Part shown: in pieces, positions 46,894 to 56,087 of the stretch | Position numbering within the stretch: the stretch's first letter is position 1 | How the letters are laid out: each line of letters opens with the position of its first letter | Assembly (NCBI GenBank): GCA_003243445.1 | Contig: QFQQ01000006.1 | Location: forward strand, 102,167 to 166,166 | Origin: Citrobacter freundii | GTDB taxonomy: Bacteria; Bacteroidota; Bacteroidia; Chitinophagales; Chitinophagaceae | Length of the DNA stretch: 64,000 bases | Reading direction: 5' to 3' | Position numbers and translations under genes: made by a program | The notes under the pieces: model-generated | Seen by the model: only the letters and a program-made list of their open reading frames with translations | The model's database searches: none | Told to the model about the DNA's origin: nothing

Positions 46894-47709
46894 ATGTTAA
46901 AAACAAACAGGATGGAAAAGATTCTCTGGCAACACGTACAGGCCGTAAAGCAACAGTCACCGCTTGTACACAACATCACAAACTATGTAGTAATGAACAA
47001 CACAGCCAACGCTTTGCTGGCTGCAGGGGCTTCACCCATTATGGCGCATGCGCATGAGGAGGTGGAGGAACTGGTGAAGATCTGTCAATCATTGGTGATC
47101 AACATCGGCACCTTATCACCGTATTGGGTTGATGCAATGGCACTCGCTGTTCGCAAAGCGCAGGCGCTTCAAAAGCCATGGGTGCTGGATCCGGTTGGCG
47201 CAGGTGCTAGCACTTATCGGAACGAAACATTGTCCATGCTCTTGCAGCATAAGCCAACGGTCATTCGCGGTAACGCTTCGGAGATCATGTCGCTGGCCAA
47301 AACAAATGTTTCTGCTACAAAAGGAGTCGACAGCACCGCTAACAGCAATGAGGCGATCGATGCTGCTGTTTCATTGCACAATACATACGGATCGGTTGTT
47401 TGTATTTCCGGCGCAACAGATATCATCGTCGGTTCATCGGGAAATATCTTTTTAATGAATGGCCATCCGCTGATGACAAAGGTGACAGGTCTCGGCTGTT
47501 CGGCTTCCGCAATCATCGGCGGATTTTTATGTATTACAAAAAATCCAACAGAAGCTGTGGCCGCCGCCATGTCTCTTCTCGCGGTCAGCGGGGAACTGGC
47601 TGCGAAGAATGCAGACGGCCCGGGAAGTTTACAGGTAATGATCCTGGATAAACTCCACAATGTTTCTGAAAAGGAATTTATGGAAACAATACGTCTGTCA
47701 AAAAACTGA
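46894..47709 (+). CDS. thiM: hydroxyethylthiazole kinase
   Basis: Phosphorylates 5-(2-hydroxyethyl)-4-methylthiazole for thiamine salvage. Signatures: SPLVHNITNYVVMNNTANAL, GASPIMAHAHEEVEEL, PWVLDPVGAGAS and a TGLGCSASAIIGGF motif with the catalytic Cys/Gly loop. About 271 residues; ATG at 46912 (MEKILWQHV) is the alternative start. First gene after the TPP riboswitch. Confidence 0.95.
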   Translation: MLKTNRMEKILWQHVQAVKQQSPLVHNITNYVVMNNTANALLAAGASPIMAHAHEEVEELVKICQSLVINIGTLSPYWVDAMALAVRKAQALQKPWVLDPVGAGASTYRNETLSMLLQHKPTVIRGNASEIMSLAKTNVSATKGVDSTANSNEAIDAAVSLHNTYGSVVCISGATDIIVGSSGNIFLMNGHPLMTKVTGLGCSASAIIGGFLCITKNPTEAVAAAMSLLAVSGELAAKNADGPGSLQVMILDKLHNVSEKEFMETIRLSKN

Positions 47710-47711
47710 TC

Positions 47712-48350
47712 ATGCACTCATTTCCTTATCACTTATATCTTGTGATCGGTGAAGCAACCTGTAATGGAAAGGATTTCCTTGAGGTAGCGGATCAGGCCAT
47801 ACAAGGCGGTGTTGATCTAATGCAGTTACGCGAAAAGGAATTGTCTTACCCGGAATTTGTATATAGAGCAAAACTATTAAAATCAATAACTGATAAATAT
47901 AATGTTCCGCTGATCATCAATGATAATGCAGATGTGATGAGCGAAGTTCATGCCGCAGGTATACATGTCGGCAACAGCGATGCTTCTCCTGCAGACATCA
48001 GGAAGAAGTATGGCGACGGGCTTATCGTTGGTTATTCGGTAGAGCAGATTGCTCAGGTTACAAATGAACGGGCGCGGCAGTCGGATTATATCGCTGCGAG
48101 TCCCGTATTCAGCACTTTGACTAAAACGGATACCATCATCGAATGGGGGCTTGCCGGATTAAACAACATCCGCAAGCTTACCAGCAAACCGTTAGTCGCA
48201 ATAGGAAACATGAATTTATACAATGCTGCAACGGTGATCCGGGCGGGCGCGGATTGCATTGCCGTGGTCTCTGCGATCTGTTCCGCAGTCGATCCCCGGA
48301 AAGCAGCACACGAACTAAAAAAAATGATCTGTGATGAAAAAGAAATATAG
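47712..48350 (+). CDS. thiE: thiamine phosphate synthase
   Basis: Joins HMP pyrophosphate with thiazole phosphate to give thiamine phosphate. TIM-barrel motifs: GVDLMQLREKELSY, PLIINDNADV, GIHVGNSDASP, SDYIAASPVFSTLTK and KPLVAIGNMN. 212 residues. It starts 2 bases after thiM and its 3' end overlaps thiD by 17 bases. Confidence 0.95.
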   Translation: MHSFPYHLYLVIGEATCNGKDFLEVADQAIQGGVDLMQLREKELSYPEFVYRAKLLKSITDKYNVPLIINDNADVMSEVHAAGIHVGNSDASPADIRKKYGDGLIVGYSVEQIAQVTNERARQSDYIAASPVFSTLTKTDTIIEWGLAGLNNIRKLTSKPLVAIGNMNLYNAATVIRAGADCIAVVSAICSAVDPRKAAHELKKMICDEKEI

Positions 48351-49173
48351 TTATCATTCCGCGCTCACCATCGCCGGCTTCGATGGGAGCGGCGGTGCCG
48401 GCATTCAGGCCGACATAAAGACGTTCTCTGCAGTTGGTTGTTATGCAACTTCTGTGCTTACTGCTCTTCCGGTGCAGAACACGCAGGGTGTCAGAAATAT
48501 TTATCCGATCCCGGTAAGCGCGGTAAAAGAACAGATCGAAGCGATCATGGATGATATTTTTCCGGGCGCAATAAAGATCGGGATGGTGCATACGCCGGAA
48601 TTGGTGGAGTGTATCGTTGATACGCTTGGTAAATATCCAACTACCCCGCTGGTTTTTGATCCGGTAATGGTTGCCACAAGCGGACATAAACTGATCGAAG
48701 AAAAGACGATTCAAACGATCGTTGAAAAACTTTTCCCAATAGCAGACCTGATCACTCCGAACATGGACGAGGCCGCCATACTTGCCGGTATGGAGATCAA
48801 AACACCCGCTCAGATGTATGAAGCCGGTAGAAAGATCCTGGAGTCCGGTTGTAAAGCTTTACTGTTAAAAGGCGGGCATCTTCAATTACCGCGTATCACG
48901 TCTTTATTTTTTGAAAGAACAACCGGGCAGATAACGGCTTACGAGTTTGAAAAGTTTGACACGAACAACACGCATGGATCAGGTTGCACGCTGTCATCAG
49001 CGATCGCTGCGTTTCTTGCGCGTGGCATGAGTTTGAAAGATGCCGTTGCTTCCGGCCAGGATTATACGCATGAAGCGATCCGGTCAGCTGCCGATGTGTT
49101 AACAGGGAAAGGCAACGGACCATTAAATCATTTTCACAATCCACAAAAACTGATCAAATATGAGATGGTCTGA
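48334..49173 (+). CDS. thiD: hydroxymethylpyrimidine/phosphomethylpyrimidine kinase
   Basis: Ribokinase-fold enzyme that phosphorylates HMP twice. Motifs: TIAGFDGSGGAGIQADIKTF, YATSVLTALPVQNT, LVFDPVMVATSG, LITPNMDEA and NNTHGSGCTLSSAIAA (catalytic GSGC). GFDGSGG replaces the more usual GSDxSGG. ATG at 48334 follows an in-frame GTG at 48331. It overlaps both neighbours, so the operon is translationally coupled. Confidence 0.95.
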   Translation: MKKKYSYHSALTIAGFDGSGGAGIQADIKTFSAVGCYATSVLTALPVQNTQGVRNIYPIPVSAVKEQIEAIMDDIFPGAIKIGMVHTPELVECIVDTLGKYPTTPLVFDPVMVATSGHKLIEEKTIQTIVEKLFPIADLITPNMDEAAILAGMEIKTPAQMYEAGRKILESGCKALLLKGGHLQLPRITSLFFERTTGQITAYEFEKFDTNNTHGSGCTLSSAIAAFLARGMSLKDAVASGQDYTHEAIRSAADVLTGKGNGPLNHFHNPQKLIKYEMV

Positions 49174-49807
49174 ACAGGCATGGGAATCCATACAACCCAT
49201 TTACAACTCAATTATCAAAATGCCTTTCATTACGGAAATGAAAGATGGGTCATTACCACTTGATAAGTTTCGTTTCTACATGCAGCAGGATGCCTGTTAT
49301 CTGGAACATTTTGCACGCGCACTCGCATTGGTCTCCGCAAGAGCAGTTGCGATAGATGATGTATTGACTTTTATCCGCTTTGCGGAAAATGCGATCGTTG
49401 TAGAGAATGCATTGCATGAATCTTACTTCAATGATTTCGGTGTATCCGGAAGAGTAAAACCTGAACCAGCCTGTCATCACTATATCCATTTTCTGAAAAG
49501 TACGGCTGCGCTTGACAGTGTGGAGATTGCTATGGCTGCCGTTCTTCCCTGTTTCTGGATATATAAACGAGTCGGTGATCATATATACGCAACTCAAAGC
49601 CCTTCGGGCAACCCTTATAAAAAATGGATCGATACATATGCCGGCGAAGAATTCGGCGAAGCGGTAAAGCTTGCTATTGGTATTTGCGACAAGGTCGCCG
49701 GTGCCTCCACAGCAGCCGGACGTTCAGCAATGACCGAAGCATTTATTGCTGCAAGCAGGTTGGAATTTGATTTCTGGGATGCTGCATATAAACTGAGGAG
49801 ATGGTAA
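49160..49807 (+). CDS. tenA: aminopyrimidine aminohydrolase / thiaminase II
   Basis: A 215-residue TenA protein that recovers HMP from degraded thiamine. Conserved residues are present: QQDACYL (Asp and Tyr), EPACHHYIHFL (active-site Cys) and SRLEFDFWDAAY (catalytic Glu). It overlaps thiD by 14 bases. Together with thiM, thiE and thiD it makes a salvage operon; de novo genes such as thiC, thiG and thiS are absent from this window. Confidence 0.93.
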   Translation: MRWSEQAWESIQPIYNSIIKMPFITEMKDGSLPLDKFRFYMQQDACYLEHFARALALVSARAVAIDDVLTFIRFAENAIVVENALHESYFNDFGVSGRVKPEPACHHYIHFLKSTAALDSVEIAMAAVLPCFWIYKRVGDHIYATQSPSGNPYKKWIDTYAGEEFGEAVKLAIGICDKVAGASTAAGRSAMTEAFIAASRLEFDFWDAAYKLRRW

Positions 49808-50300
49808 GTGTTGCAGGCTTAAGGCATACACTAACTTCCTGTCCAGCTAGCTGATACCCACATCTTTCTAAAACCTGCTTTACATATTGTTTCCTCCTTC
49901 GCTTCGCTACAGCGGACGGAGCCCGCAGATTTCGCAGATTTATCCATCTGATCATTGCCCCTTTGTCCTCTAATAGAACTGGTTTCGGTTTGTATCCGCA
50001 GATTACGCAGATATCTTCAAGTTATCGGAAGATTATCTGCGGATCTGCGAACGCTAATAAAACACAGCCGTTTATAGATGATCATTTCATTTATCGGACA
50101 GATAAATCTGCGAGATACTCCTACGGCGGACACGTCTGCAGGCTCGCGGTCCGCTGTAGCGAAGCGGTTCAGAAGGACCCTCGGAAAGGCCGTAATGGCA
50201 AACCCCTACTACGATTAATTCTTTACGGGTAACTTTTCTTCATGACTTATCCTTAATTTCAAGTTGGTACTCTAATTTACCTAACCAAAACACCTTTCAC
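49808..50300. other. 493-base gap filled by a nested palindromic element
   Basis: No gene. Most of it is the repeat element at 49889-50190. The last 80 bases hold the promoter region of the M57-type peptidase gene. Confidence 0.6.
49889..50190. repeat. nested palindromic element with CGCAGATTT arms
   Basis: The outer arm CGCTTCGCTACAGCGGAC near 49900 is inverted near 50150 (GTCCGCTGTAGCGAAGCG). Inside, CGCAGATTTATC (about 49933) faces GATAAATCTGCG (about 50100). Inside that, ATCCGCAGAT (about 49996) faces ATCTGCGGAT (about 50035). The word CGCAGATT(T/A) and its inverse occur eight or so times. It lies between tenA and the M57 peptidase gene, both on the plus strand. Confidence 0.7.
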
Positions 50301-51143
50301 ATGAAAAAACTAATCGCTCTCTCTGGCTTTGTCATGCTCATGACGTTCGCTTTCTTCAGCTGTAAAAAATCTGCCGACCAGTCTGCTCCGGTTGAATACC
50401 AGGGGCTGACTGCTGATGAAAAAACATTGATAGTTGCTGCGGGCTTCAATGGAAACTGGGCCGAAAAAACATCTGACGGAAACTATCTCATTGAAGGTGA
50501 CATTCTGCTAACCAAACAACAGCTCAATGATCTCAAAGGCGTAACACAGCATGAGATCATTTATGCAAATGAAGAACACTATCGCACTACGAACGTAGTG
50601 AGCACACCAGGTACAGCACAACGCGTGATCACTGTGCGTCTCGGATCTGGTTTCCCGTCTCATTATTCAACAGGTCTTGATCAGGCGCTGGCACGTTACA
50701 ACAATCTCAATCTACGGATCCGCTTCCAACGCGTAAGTTCCGGTGGTAACATCGTGATCTCCGGTGCCAATCTTGGTACTTCCGGCGGCGGTTGTATTCT
50801 TGGACAGGCTGCTGGTTTCCCGACATCCAGCGGTAATCCTTCTCCGGGATTCACGCTCAGCACCAGCAGTTGCGCTACCAGTTACCTGAACACCGCTAAC
50901 AAAGCAGATGAAGTAATGGCCCATGAGATCGGTCATTGCATCGGTTTCCGTCACACAGATTACATGAACCGTTCAAGCTGCGGCCAGAATTCAAACGAAG
51001 GTTCTGCTGGCGTCGGCGCGGTTCACATCCCTAACACGCCTACAACTGTTACCGGCACCTACAATTCCTGGATGATGGCTTGTACAAATGGCAGCCCTGC
51101 ATTCAGCTCCGCTGATAATACAGCGCTTACTTATGTATACTAA
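50301..51143 (+). CDS. M57-like HEIGH metalloprotease lipoprotein
   Basis: A 280-residue lipoprotein (signal peptide with FFSC, Cys21). The zinc site is HEIGHCIGFRHTDY (about residue 212), the HExxHxxGxxH signature of the dual-action HEIGH/M57 family. The catalytic part is about residues 105-280 (RVITVRLGSGFPSHYSTGLD onward), rich in Gly and Ser, with several Cys. The substrate is unknown; surface or extracellular action is expected. Confidence 0.9.
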   Translation: MKKLIALSGFVMLMTFAFFSCKKSADQSAPVEYQGLTADEKTLIVAAGFNGNWAEKTSDGNYLIEGDILLTKQQLNDLKGVTQHEIIYANEEHYRTTNVVSTPGTAQRVITVRLGSGFPSHYSTGLDQALARYNNLNLRIRFQRVSSGGNIVISGANLGTSGGGCILGQAAGFPTSSGNPSPGFTLSTSSCATSYLNTANKADEVMAHEIGHCIGFRHTDYMNRSSCGQNSNEGSAGVGAVHIPNTPTTVTGTYNSWMMACTNGSPAFSSADNTALTYVY

Positions 51144-51158
51144 GACTTTTTAAAGAAT

Positions 51159-51214
51159 AACCTGCTGCAAACTTCCTGCTGGCTCCGCGCGCCAGCGGGA
51201 AGTTTGCGCAGGTT
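51159..51214. terminator. very long near-perfect hairpin between two protease genes
   Basis: AACCTGC, GCAAACTTCC and GCTGGC (51159-51183) pair with GCCAGC, GGAAGTTTGC and GCAGGTT (51191-51214). It has two single mismatches or bulges and a 7-base loop, giving a stem of about 23 pairs. It ends 16 bases before the next start codon. Only a weak T-run (tttattt) follows. It may terminate the M57 transcript or attenuate the next gene. Confidence 0.75.
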
Positions 51215-51229
51215 TATTTAACTGCATAC

Positions 51230-54082
51230 ATGTATCGATCGGTCTCGAATATCAAAATCATCTTAATGCTGCTTTTTTTCATAAGCAGTATTGAACTTGT
51301 GTTTGCACAGGATGATACAAACGCTGAATTATTACGGACCTTTTCAAGAAACGCAGATAGTACAATCCCTGCGGATTTCTTTATTGTAAAATTTAAAAGA
51401 CCGATTCCAAGAAACATTCAGATCACAAGACAGCTTGATGCAAATACAGCAATCATTGCAGCTTCCCAAACCGGTCTGATCTCCCGGGATGAAATTGTAA
51501 TCAGCTCTCCCGCGAATAACCAATGGAAACTTTCTTCTCTCCATCTTCCTGAAAGGATAAAGAACGATCAGCAAAAGATCATTCTTTCCGGTAACAACGT
51601 AGATCAGCTTATCTTCTTAATAGAGAATAAATACAGTCATCTCCGGATCTTGCACATTGATTCCGCATCTTCATCATTATTACTAAAAGCCGGAAGGAAA
51701 GAGGTTAATGCTTTTTTAAGAGAGCCTTTGATCACTTTTATTGATCTGCAAAGCAAACCTTCCACAGAGATCAGTATCATCGGTTATGATCCCGGTTTTC
51801 ATGGCATCAACACAGTTGCCAATCTCATTCCTGGTGCGAACGGCAGAAACATTGTCGTTGGTGTGAAGGAGCAAAAAATGCAGCCGGAGGATCTCGATCT
51901 TTACAAACGTATTTTGCCTTCTCCCATTGAAGCAGCGGAGATAAGCAATCATGCTACCGTCATTTCATCCATCATTGGCGGCGCAGGCAATAGTTTTTAC
52001 GATGGATTGGGCATTGCCAGTGACTGCCGGTTTTTTTCAAGTTCTTTCGCTGATCTTTTCCCTGATAATATTAATGTATTGAAGAGCGCAAAGGTTTCCG
52101 TACAGAATCATTCGTATGGAACAATCATCCAGCAGTTTTATGGCGCTGAAGCCGCAAGCTATGATGCGCAGGTTTCAACACATGATGTATTGCATATTTT
52201 TTCGGCAGGTAACCAGGGAAGTCTTGCATCCGCCGATGGTCCTTATGCTAACATTATGGGTTACGCAAATCTTACCGGTAATTTCAAGTCGGCAAAAAAT
52301 ATTATCACCGTTGGCGCAATAGACAACAAAGGGAATATTCCCGCTGAATCATCCTCCGGTCCGCTTTATGATGGCCGGCTCGCACCCCAACTGATTGCGC
52401 TGGGCCCCAACGGAACTTCGGATGCCGCAGCTATGGTTACTGGTACAGCTGCAGTACTGCAACAATTATTTTCAGATAGTAATCATCAGCAAATTCCTCC
52501 TTCTGCACTCATCAGATCCGTGCTTTATACTTCTGCAGATGATGTGTATAATCCAGGTATCGATTATAAAACAGGTTATGGCTTACTCAATAGTTATAAA
52601 GCGGTACGGCTTCTTCAGCAGAAGAAATATTTTGTATCAACCTTATCACAGGGAGGGGAGTGGAGCAGAAATATCTTCATCCCACCGGATGCTTCACAAG
52701 TAAAGATCACGCTTTCATGGAATGATCTTCCCGCTGCCTTAAATAACAATAGGGCGTTGATCAATGACCTGGATCTTGAATTGACCGATCTAAGTACGGG
52801 AAAACCCTATCATCCCTGGATATTGAACAGTTCTCCCCATAAAGATTCGCTTGCTGGACTTCCCGTTCGCGGCCACGATTCGCTCAATACTGCAGAACAG
52901 ATCAGTATTCGTTTTCCGGCAACGGGTGATTACCGCCTCACTGTAAAAATGCATGAAGGCATATCGTCTTCCGTTCCATTTGCTATTGCTTATTGGATCG
53001 ATACCTTGCATACTTTCAGGTTTACAAACCCGGTGAATGCTGCGGATATAAACCGTGAAGAGAATGGTGCGGTGAATATACGCTGGGCAACTGAAACAAA
53101 GGACAGCACCGAAACAGGCGATCTTTACATTAGTTACGATCAGGGTGCACAATGGAATAAGATCGCGGCGGGTATCAAACTTACCGATGGTTTATATCAT
53201 TGGGTGATCCCGGTTTGGGGATCAACCGGCCGCTTGAAGATGGTCACAGGTTTTGGTGAATACAGTTCCGGGGATTTTATTATTGCTGATCTTACACGGC
53301 CATCACCGGATTTTGTTTGCGCTGATTCTTTTCGTTTATCATGGAATAAACATATTTACGCCACAGGGTATGACCTGTACGCTTTAAGCGACAGCAGTCA
53401 CCTGAAAAAGCTTATGAGTACTGTGGATACATTTATTGTGCTCGACAGGAAAACTCACCCATCGCTTGTATATGCTGTACAACCAGTATTGGCGAATCAT
53501 TTGCCTGCGGCAAGAAGTATTGCATTCAATATAGAATTGCAGGGAGTTCAATGTTTTTTTAAAACGTTGAACTATGTGCTGGAAGATAATAACCGGCTGA
53601 AGATGATTCTTGAAATCAGTGCGGCTTCTTATGTGGACAGTGTTTATTTTGAAGAGGTGACACGCGGGGGAGCGCTGATCAGGGTCTTTGATAAACAGCA
53701 GGCGGTTGCTGCTCAAACGATATATACAACAATGGCTGATCAAATCACGCCTGGTACCATCTATCTCCGGGGCCGCATCCGCCTGAGGAACGGCGCGATC
53801 GTGTATACGGATCTGATCCCGGTTTTTTCCTCCGGCAACCGGAATGTACTGTTTTACCCCAATCCGGTACCTCGCTCTGCATCGCTGATGTATACGATCA
53901 GGCAGGGCATTTCCCCGGACTGCAGATTGCAGATCTATGATGCTTACGGCCTGCTTGTAAAAGATCTCGCATCATTGCCACGCATGATCGATGTGTCCGC
54001 ATTAATGCGTGGGATCTACTTCTTCAAACTGATTGATCCCGCGGGTAAAACGATCTCGACTGAAAAGATCATTATTCTATAG
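51230..54082 (+). CDS. S8 subtilisin-like serine protease with T9SS sorting domain
   Basis: A 950-residue secreted protease. Signal peptide to about 26, then the S8 domain (about 185-470): NHATVISSIIGGAGN gives the catalytic His, FSAGNQG the oxyanion Asn and GTSDAAAMVTGTAAVL the Ser. The usual DTG around the first Asp is replaced by a stretch with EDLDLYKR, so the Asp is atypical. After beta-rich domains the C-terminal 80 residues (FYPNPVPRSASLMY, then IYFFKLIDPAGK) form a Por/T9SS type A sorting domain. Export through the type IX system is expected. Confidence 0.88.
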   Translation: MYRSVSNIKIILMLLFFISSIELVFAQDDTNAELLRTFSRNADSTIPADFFIVKFKRPIPRNIQITRQLDANTAIIAASQTGLISRDEIVISSPANNQWKLSSLHLPERIKNDQQKIILSGNNVDQLIFLIENKYSHLRILHIDSASSSLLLKAGRKEVNAFLREPLITFIDLQSKPSTEISIIGYDPGFHGINTVANLIPGANGRNIVVGVKEQKMQPEDLDLYKRILPSPIEAAEISNHATVISSIIGGAGNSFYDGLGIASDCRFFSSSFADLFPDNINVLKSAKVSVQNHSYGTIIQQFYGAEAASYDAQVSTHDVLHIFSAGNQGSLASADGPYANIMGYANLTGNFKSAKNIITVGAIDNKGNIPAESSSGPLYDGRLAPQLIALGPNGTSDAAAMVTGTAAVLQQLFSDSNHQQIPPSALIRSVLYTSADDVYNPGIDYKTGYGLLNSYKAVRLLQQKKYFVSTLSQGGEWSRNIFIPPDASQVKITLSWNDLPAALNNNRALINDLDLELTDLSTGKPYHPWILNSSPHKDSLAGLPVRGHDSLNTAEQISIRFPATGDYRLTVKMHEGISSSVPFAIAYWIDTLHTFRFTNPVNAADINREENGAVNIRWATETKDSTETGDLYISYDQGAQWNKIAAGIKLTDGLYHWVIPVWGSTGRLKMVTGFGEYSSGDFIIADLTRPSPDFVCADSFRLSWNKHIYATGYDLYALSDSSHLKKLMSTVDTFIVLDRKTHPSLVYAVQPVLANHLPAARSIAFNIELQGVQCFFKTLNYVLEDNNRLKMILEISAASYVDSVYFEEVTRGGALIRVFDKQQAVAAQTIYTTMADQITPGTIYLRGRIRLRNGAIVYTDLIPVFSSGNRNVLFYPNPVPRSASLMYTIRQGISPDCRLQIYDAYGLLVKDLASLPRMIDVSALMRGIYFFKLIDPAGKTISTEKIIIL

Positions 54083-54655
54083 CCGGCCATCATCGCGATG
54101 TTGCATAATGGGGTTGAGCTGATCTCTCCAGAACCGCTTATTGTCACTATTGGGAGTTATAAGTTAATAATGAAGAAAACTTATGGCTTATTTACGAAAA
54201 CTATAGAAATATTCCCTGTCATCCCGAGCCAAAATTAAGCGGCCAAACAACTCACAGACTACAAGACCCGGGACGGGAAAGCAACTGCCAAGAGGACCCC
54301 ATGCCGGACCCATCTGCATCATGTAACAATTCTGAGACTGTTGATCCGGCATCTTCATTCAAGAGACTTTTATTAATCATTCAGATCTGATTAATGAGGA
54401 TGGTTATAATTATCGAAGATTTCTTCAAAATTTAGAAAAGGCTGAATGCTGTTGATTTAGTCAGTTGACTGTTTAAGCGTTTATGGGCAGATGTTTCAGC
54501 CCGCCTGTATAACTAGAGATGCAGCATCGAAATTATTCCACGTCGCAGATACCTGCTCTGTAGGTATAAATACCCATTATTTATAGATCGAATACCTATT
54601 GCAATGCTTTTCGCTCTTGCGCAATTTTGTCCCATCATCAAAAAACAAAACCGCC
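54083..54655. other. 573-base gap with several operator-like palindromes
   Basis: No gene is supported. Inverted repeats: ATGCCGGA (54301-54308) with TCCGGCAT (54345-54352); ATTAATCA (54372-54379) with TGATTAAT (54388-54395); ATACCT (54549-54554) with AGGTAT (54562-54567). The last lies about 90 bases before the next gene and could be an operator; the others could be hairpins. Confidence 0.5.
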
Positions 54656-55171
54656 ATGCGCAAACATTTTTTTCTTTTCCTCTTCATAACCTCATTTTCA
54701 TTTATCCTTACCAAAGCTGAGGCCCAGAAGGACTACAAACCCGGCATCTTACTGATGCTTCAATATTCCGACACCGATTTTAAATCCATCCTCGGCTCCA
54801 AACTCTCCGAAGAACCCGATATCGAATCCGCCAACTACGCACCCACTGAAAAGATCGGCATCGGTTCTGAAAAGATCGTCAGGAGCAACAATTCTGACAT
54901 GTCTTTCTATACCTGTACCCTCTCACTCGTTGATGCCAGCAAACTGATCAACGATGTACTTGAACTGGCCAATGATTATGTAAAAAAAGGAATCTTCACC
55001 GGTGAGGATCTGACTGATGGAAAAGGAAAAACAGTGACGGTGATCAAAAATAAAGAAGGCCACGAGATCATGAAGATTATTTCCCGTTATGTAAAAGATG
55101 ATTCAGACGAAAATAATTACTTCGCTATAGTGATTTATGGTAAAAGCCTTCGCACTAAAATGGCGGAATGA
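54656..55171 (+). CDS. exported protein of unknown function
   Basis: About 171 residues from ATG at 54656 (MRKHFFLFLFITSFSFILTK, then AEAQ), a clear signal peptide; a TTG at 54599 in the same frame would bury it. The mature protein is alpha/beta with KTVTVIKNKEGHEIMKIISR, a Lys-rich soluble composition and no Cys motif. No family is recognised. The AraC-type gene follows 110 bases later. Confidence 0.7.
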   Translation: MRKHFFLFLFITSFSFILTKAEAQKDYKPGILLMLQYSDTDFKSILGSKLSEEPDIESANYAPTEKIGIGSEKIVRSNNSDMSFYTCTLSLVDASKLINDVLELANDYVKKGIFTGEDLTDGKGKTVTVIKNKEGHEIMKIISRYVKDDSDENNYFAIVIYGKSLRTKMAE

Positions 55172-55280
55172 TTACCGCATACCGATATAAGCCGGTGCCC
55201 TTGTTCAGTTCCGGAAGTGCCGCCGGAACTGGACATAAGTTCATTTACAGCCGAAAACGTTTTTTTTGTATTTTACAAAC

Positions 55281-56027
55281 ATGGCGAACTTCGAATTCAA
55301 ACGGCTGGACACGCTGGACAACCTCGAACTGTTTTCTTCCGAAAACGAGAACGATTATTTCCCTTTTCATTTTCATGACTACTACTGCGTTTCATTGATC
55401 ACAAACGGTACGGAACTGTTACGCAATACCCAGCAGGAGTTTGTCGCACCGTCGGGGACGATCAGTATCACCCAGGCCAACGAAGTGCATCGCAATTATT
55501 CACTCAGCGAAACCGGCTACAGTTACAAGACGCTCTATGTAAATCCTGACGTGTTGACTTATTTCAATCATGGCCATCGCGTTGCGGCTCTTGACAGGGT
55601 GATCGATGATCCGCGGTTATTCCAGCAGTTACTGGAGATCTTCCGCGGCGGATCTACCCGCTCGCTGGCCGGGCTTGTCTCGCATGCCACATTGCCTTAT
55701 GAAGCGTCAACCATCGAACGGAACTTTGGCCTGATCGATGAGATGATCGAAAGCCGGCCCGCGCAGGTGATCGATAACGCATGGTTGGCGAAACAGTTCC
55801 ATATCAGTCCGTTTCATTTTATCCGCCTGTTCAAAAAAGCGAGAGGCATTACTCCGCAGGCCTATATTATGCTTTTCCGCCTTCGGCAAACGAAAGAACT
55901 GTTATTAAAGGATATGCCCATTGCACATATTGCCTACCAATTTGGTTTTCATGACCCCAGTCATTTTACTCACCAGTTCCGAAAGTATTTTGGCGTCACC
56001 CCCAGTCAGTTCAAGCTGGCAAAATAG
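55281..56027 (+). CDS. AraC family regulator with cupin sensor
   Basis: About 248 residues from ATG at 55281 (MANFEFKRLD). The N-terminal cupin has FHFHDYYCVSLITNGTELL, and the C-terminal pair of helix-turn-helix units is plain (WLAKQFHISPFHFIRLFKKA, PQAYIMLFRLRQTKELL, IAYQFGFHDPSHFTHQFRKY). The TTG at 55266 is an unlikely start. The ligand and targets are unknown; the DUF4932 gene lies 60 bases downstream. Confidence 0.92.
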   Translation: MANFEFKRLDTLDNLELFSSENENDYFPFHFHDYYCVSLITNGTELLRNTQQEFVAPSGTISITQANEVHRNYSLSETGYSYKTLYVNPDVLTYFNHGHRVAALDRVIDDPRLFQQLLEIFRGGSTRSLAGLVSHATLPYEASTIERNFGLIDEMIESRPAQVIDNAWLAKQFHISPFHFIRLFKKARGITPQAYIMLFRLRQTKELLLKDMPIAHIAYQFGFHDPSHFTHQFRKYFGVTPSQFKLAK

Positions 56028-56087
56028 CAATATTATACAAGAGGAGGGAGTCGCCCGTTCTTATCTTGCAGGCAAATCAACCTCATC

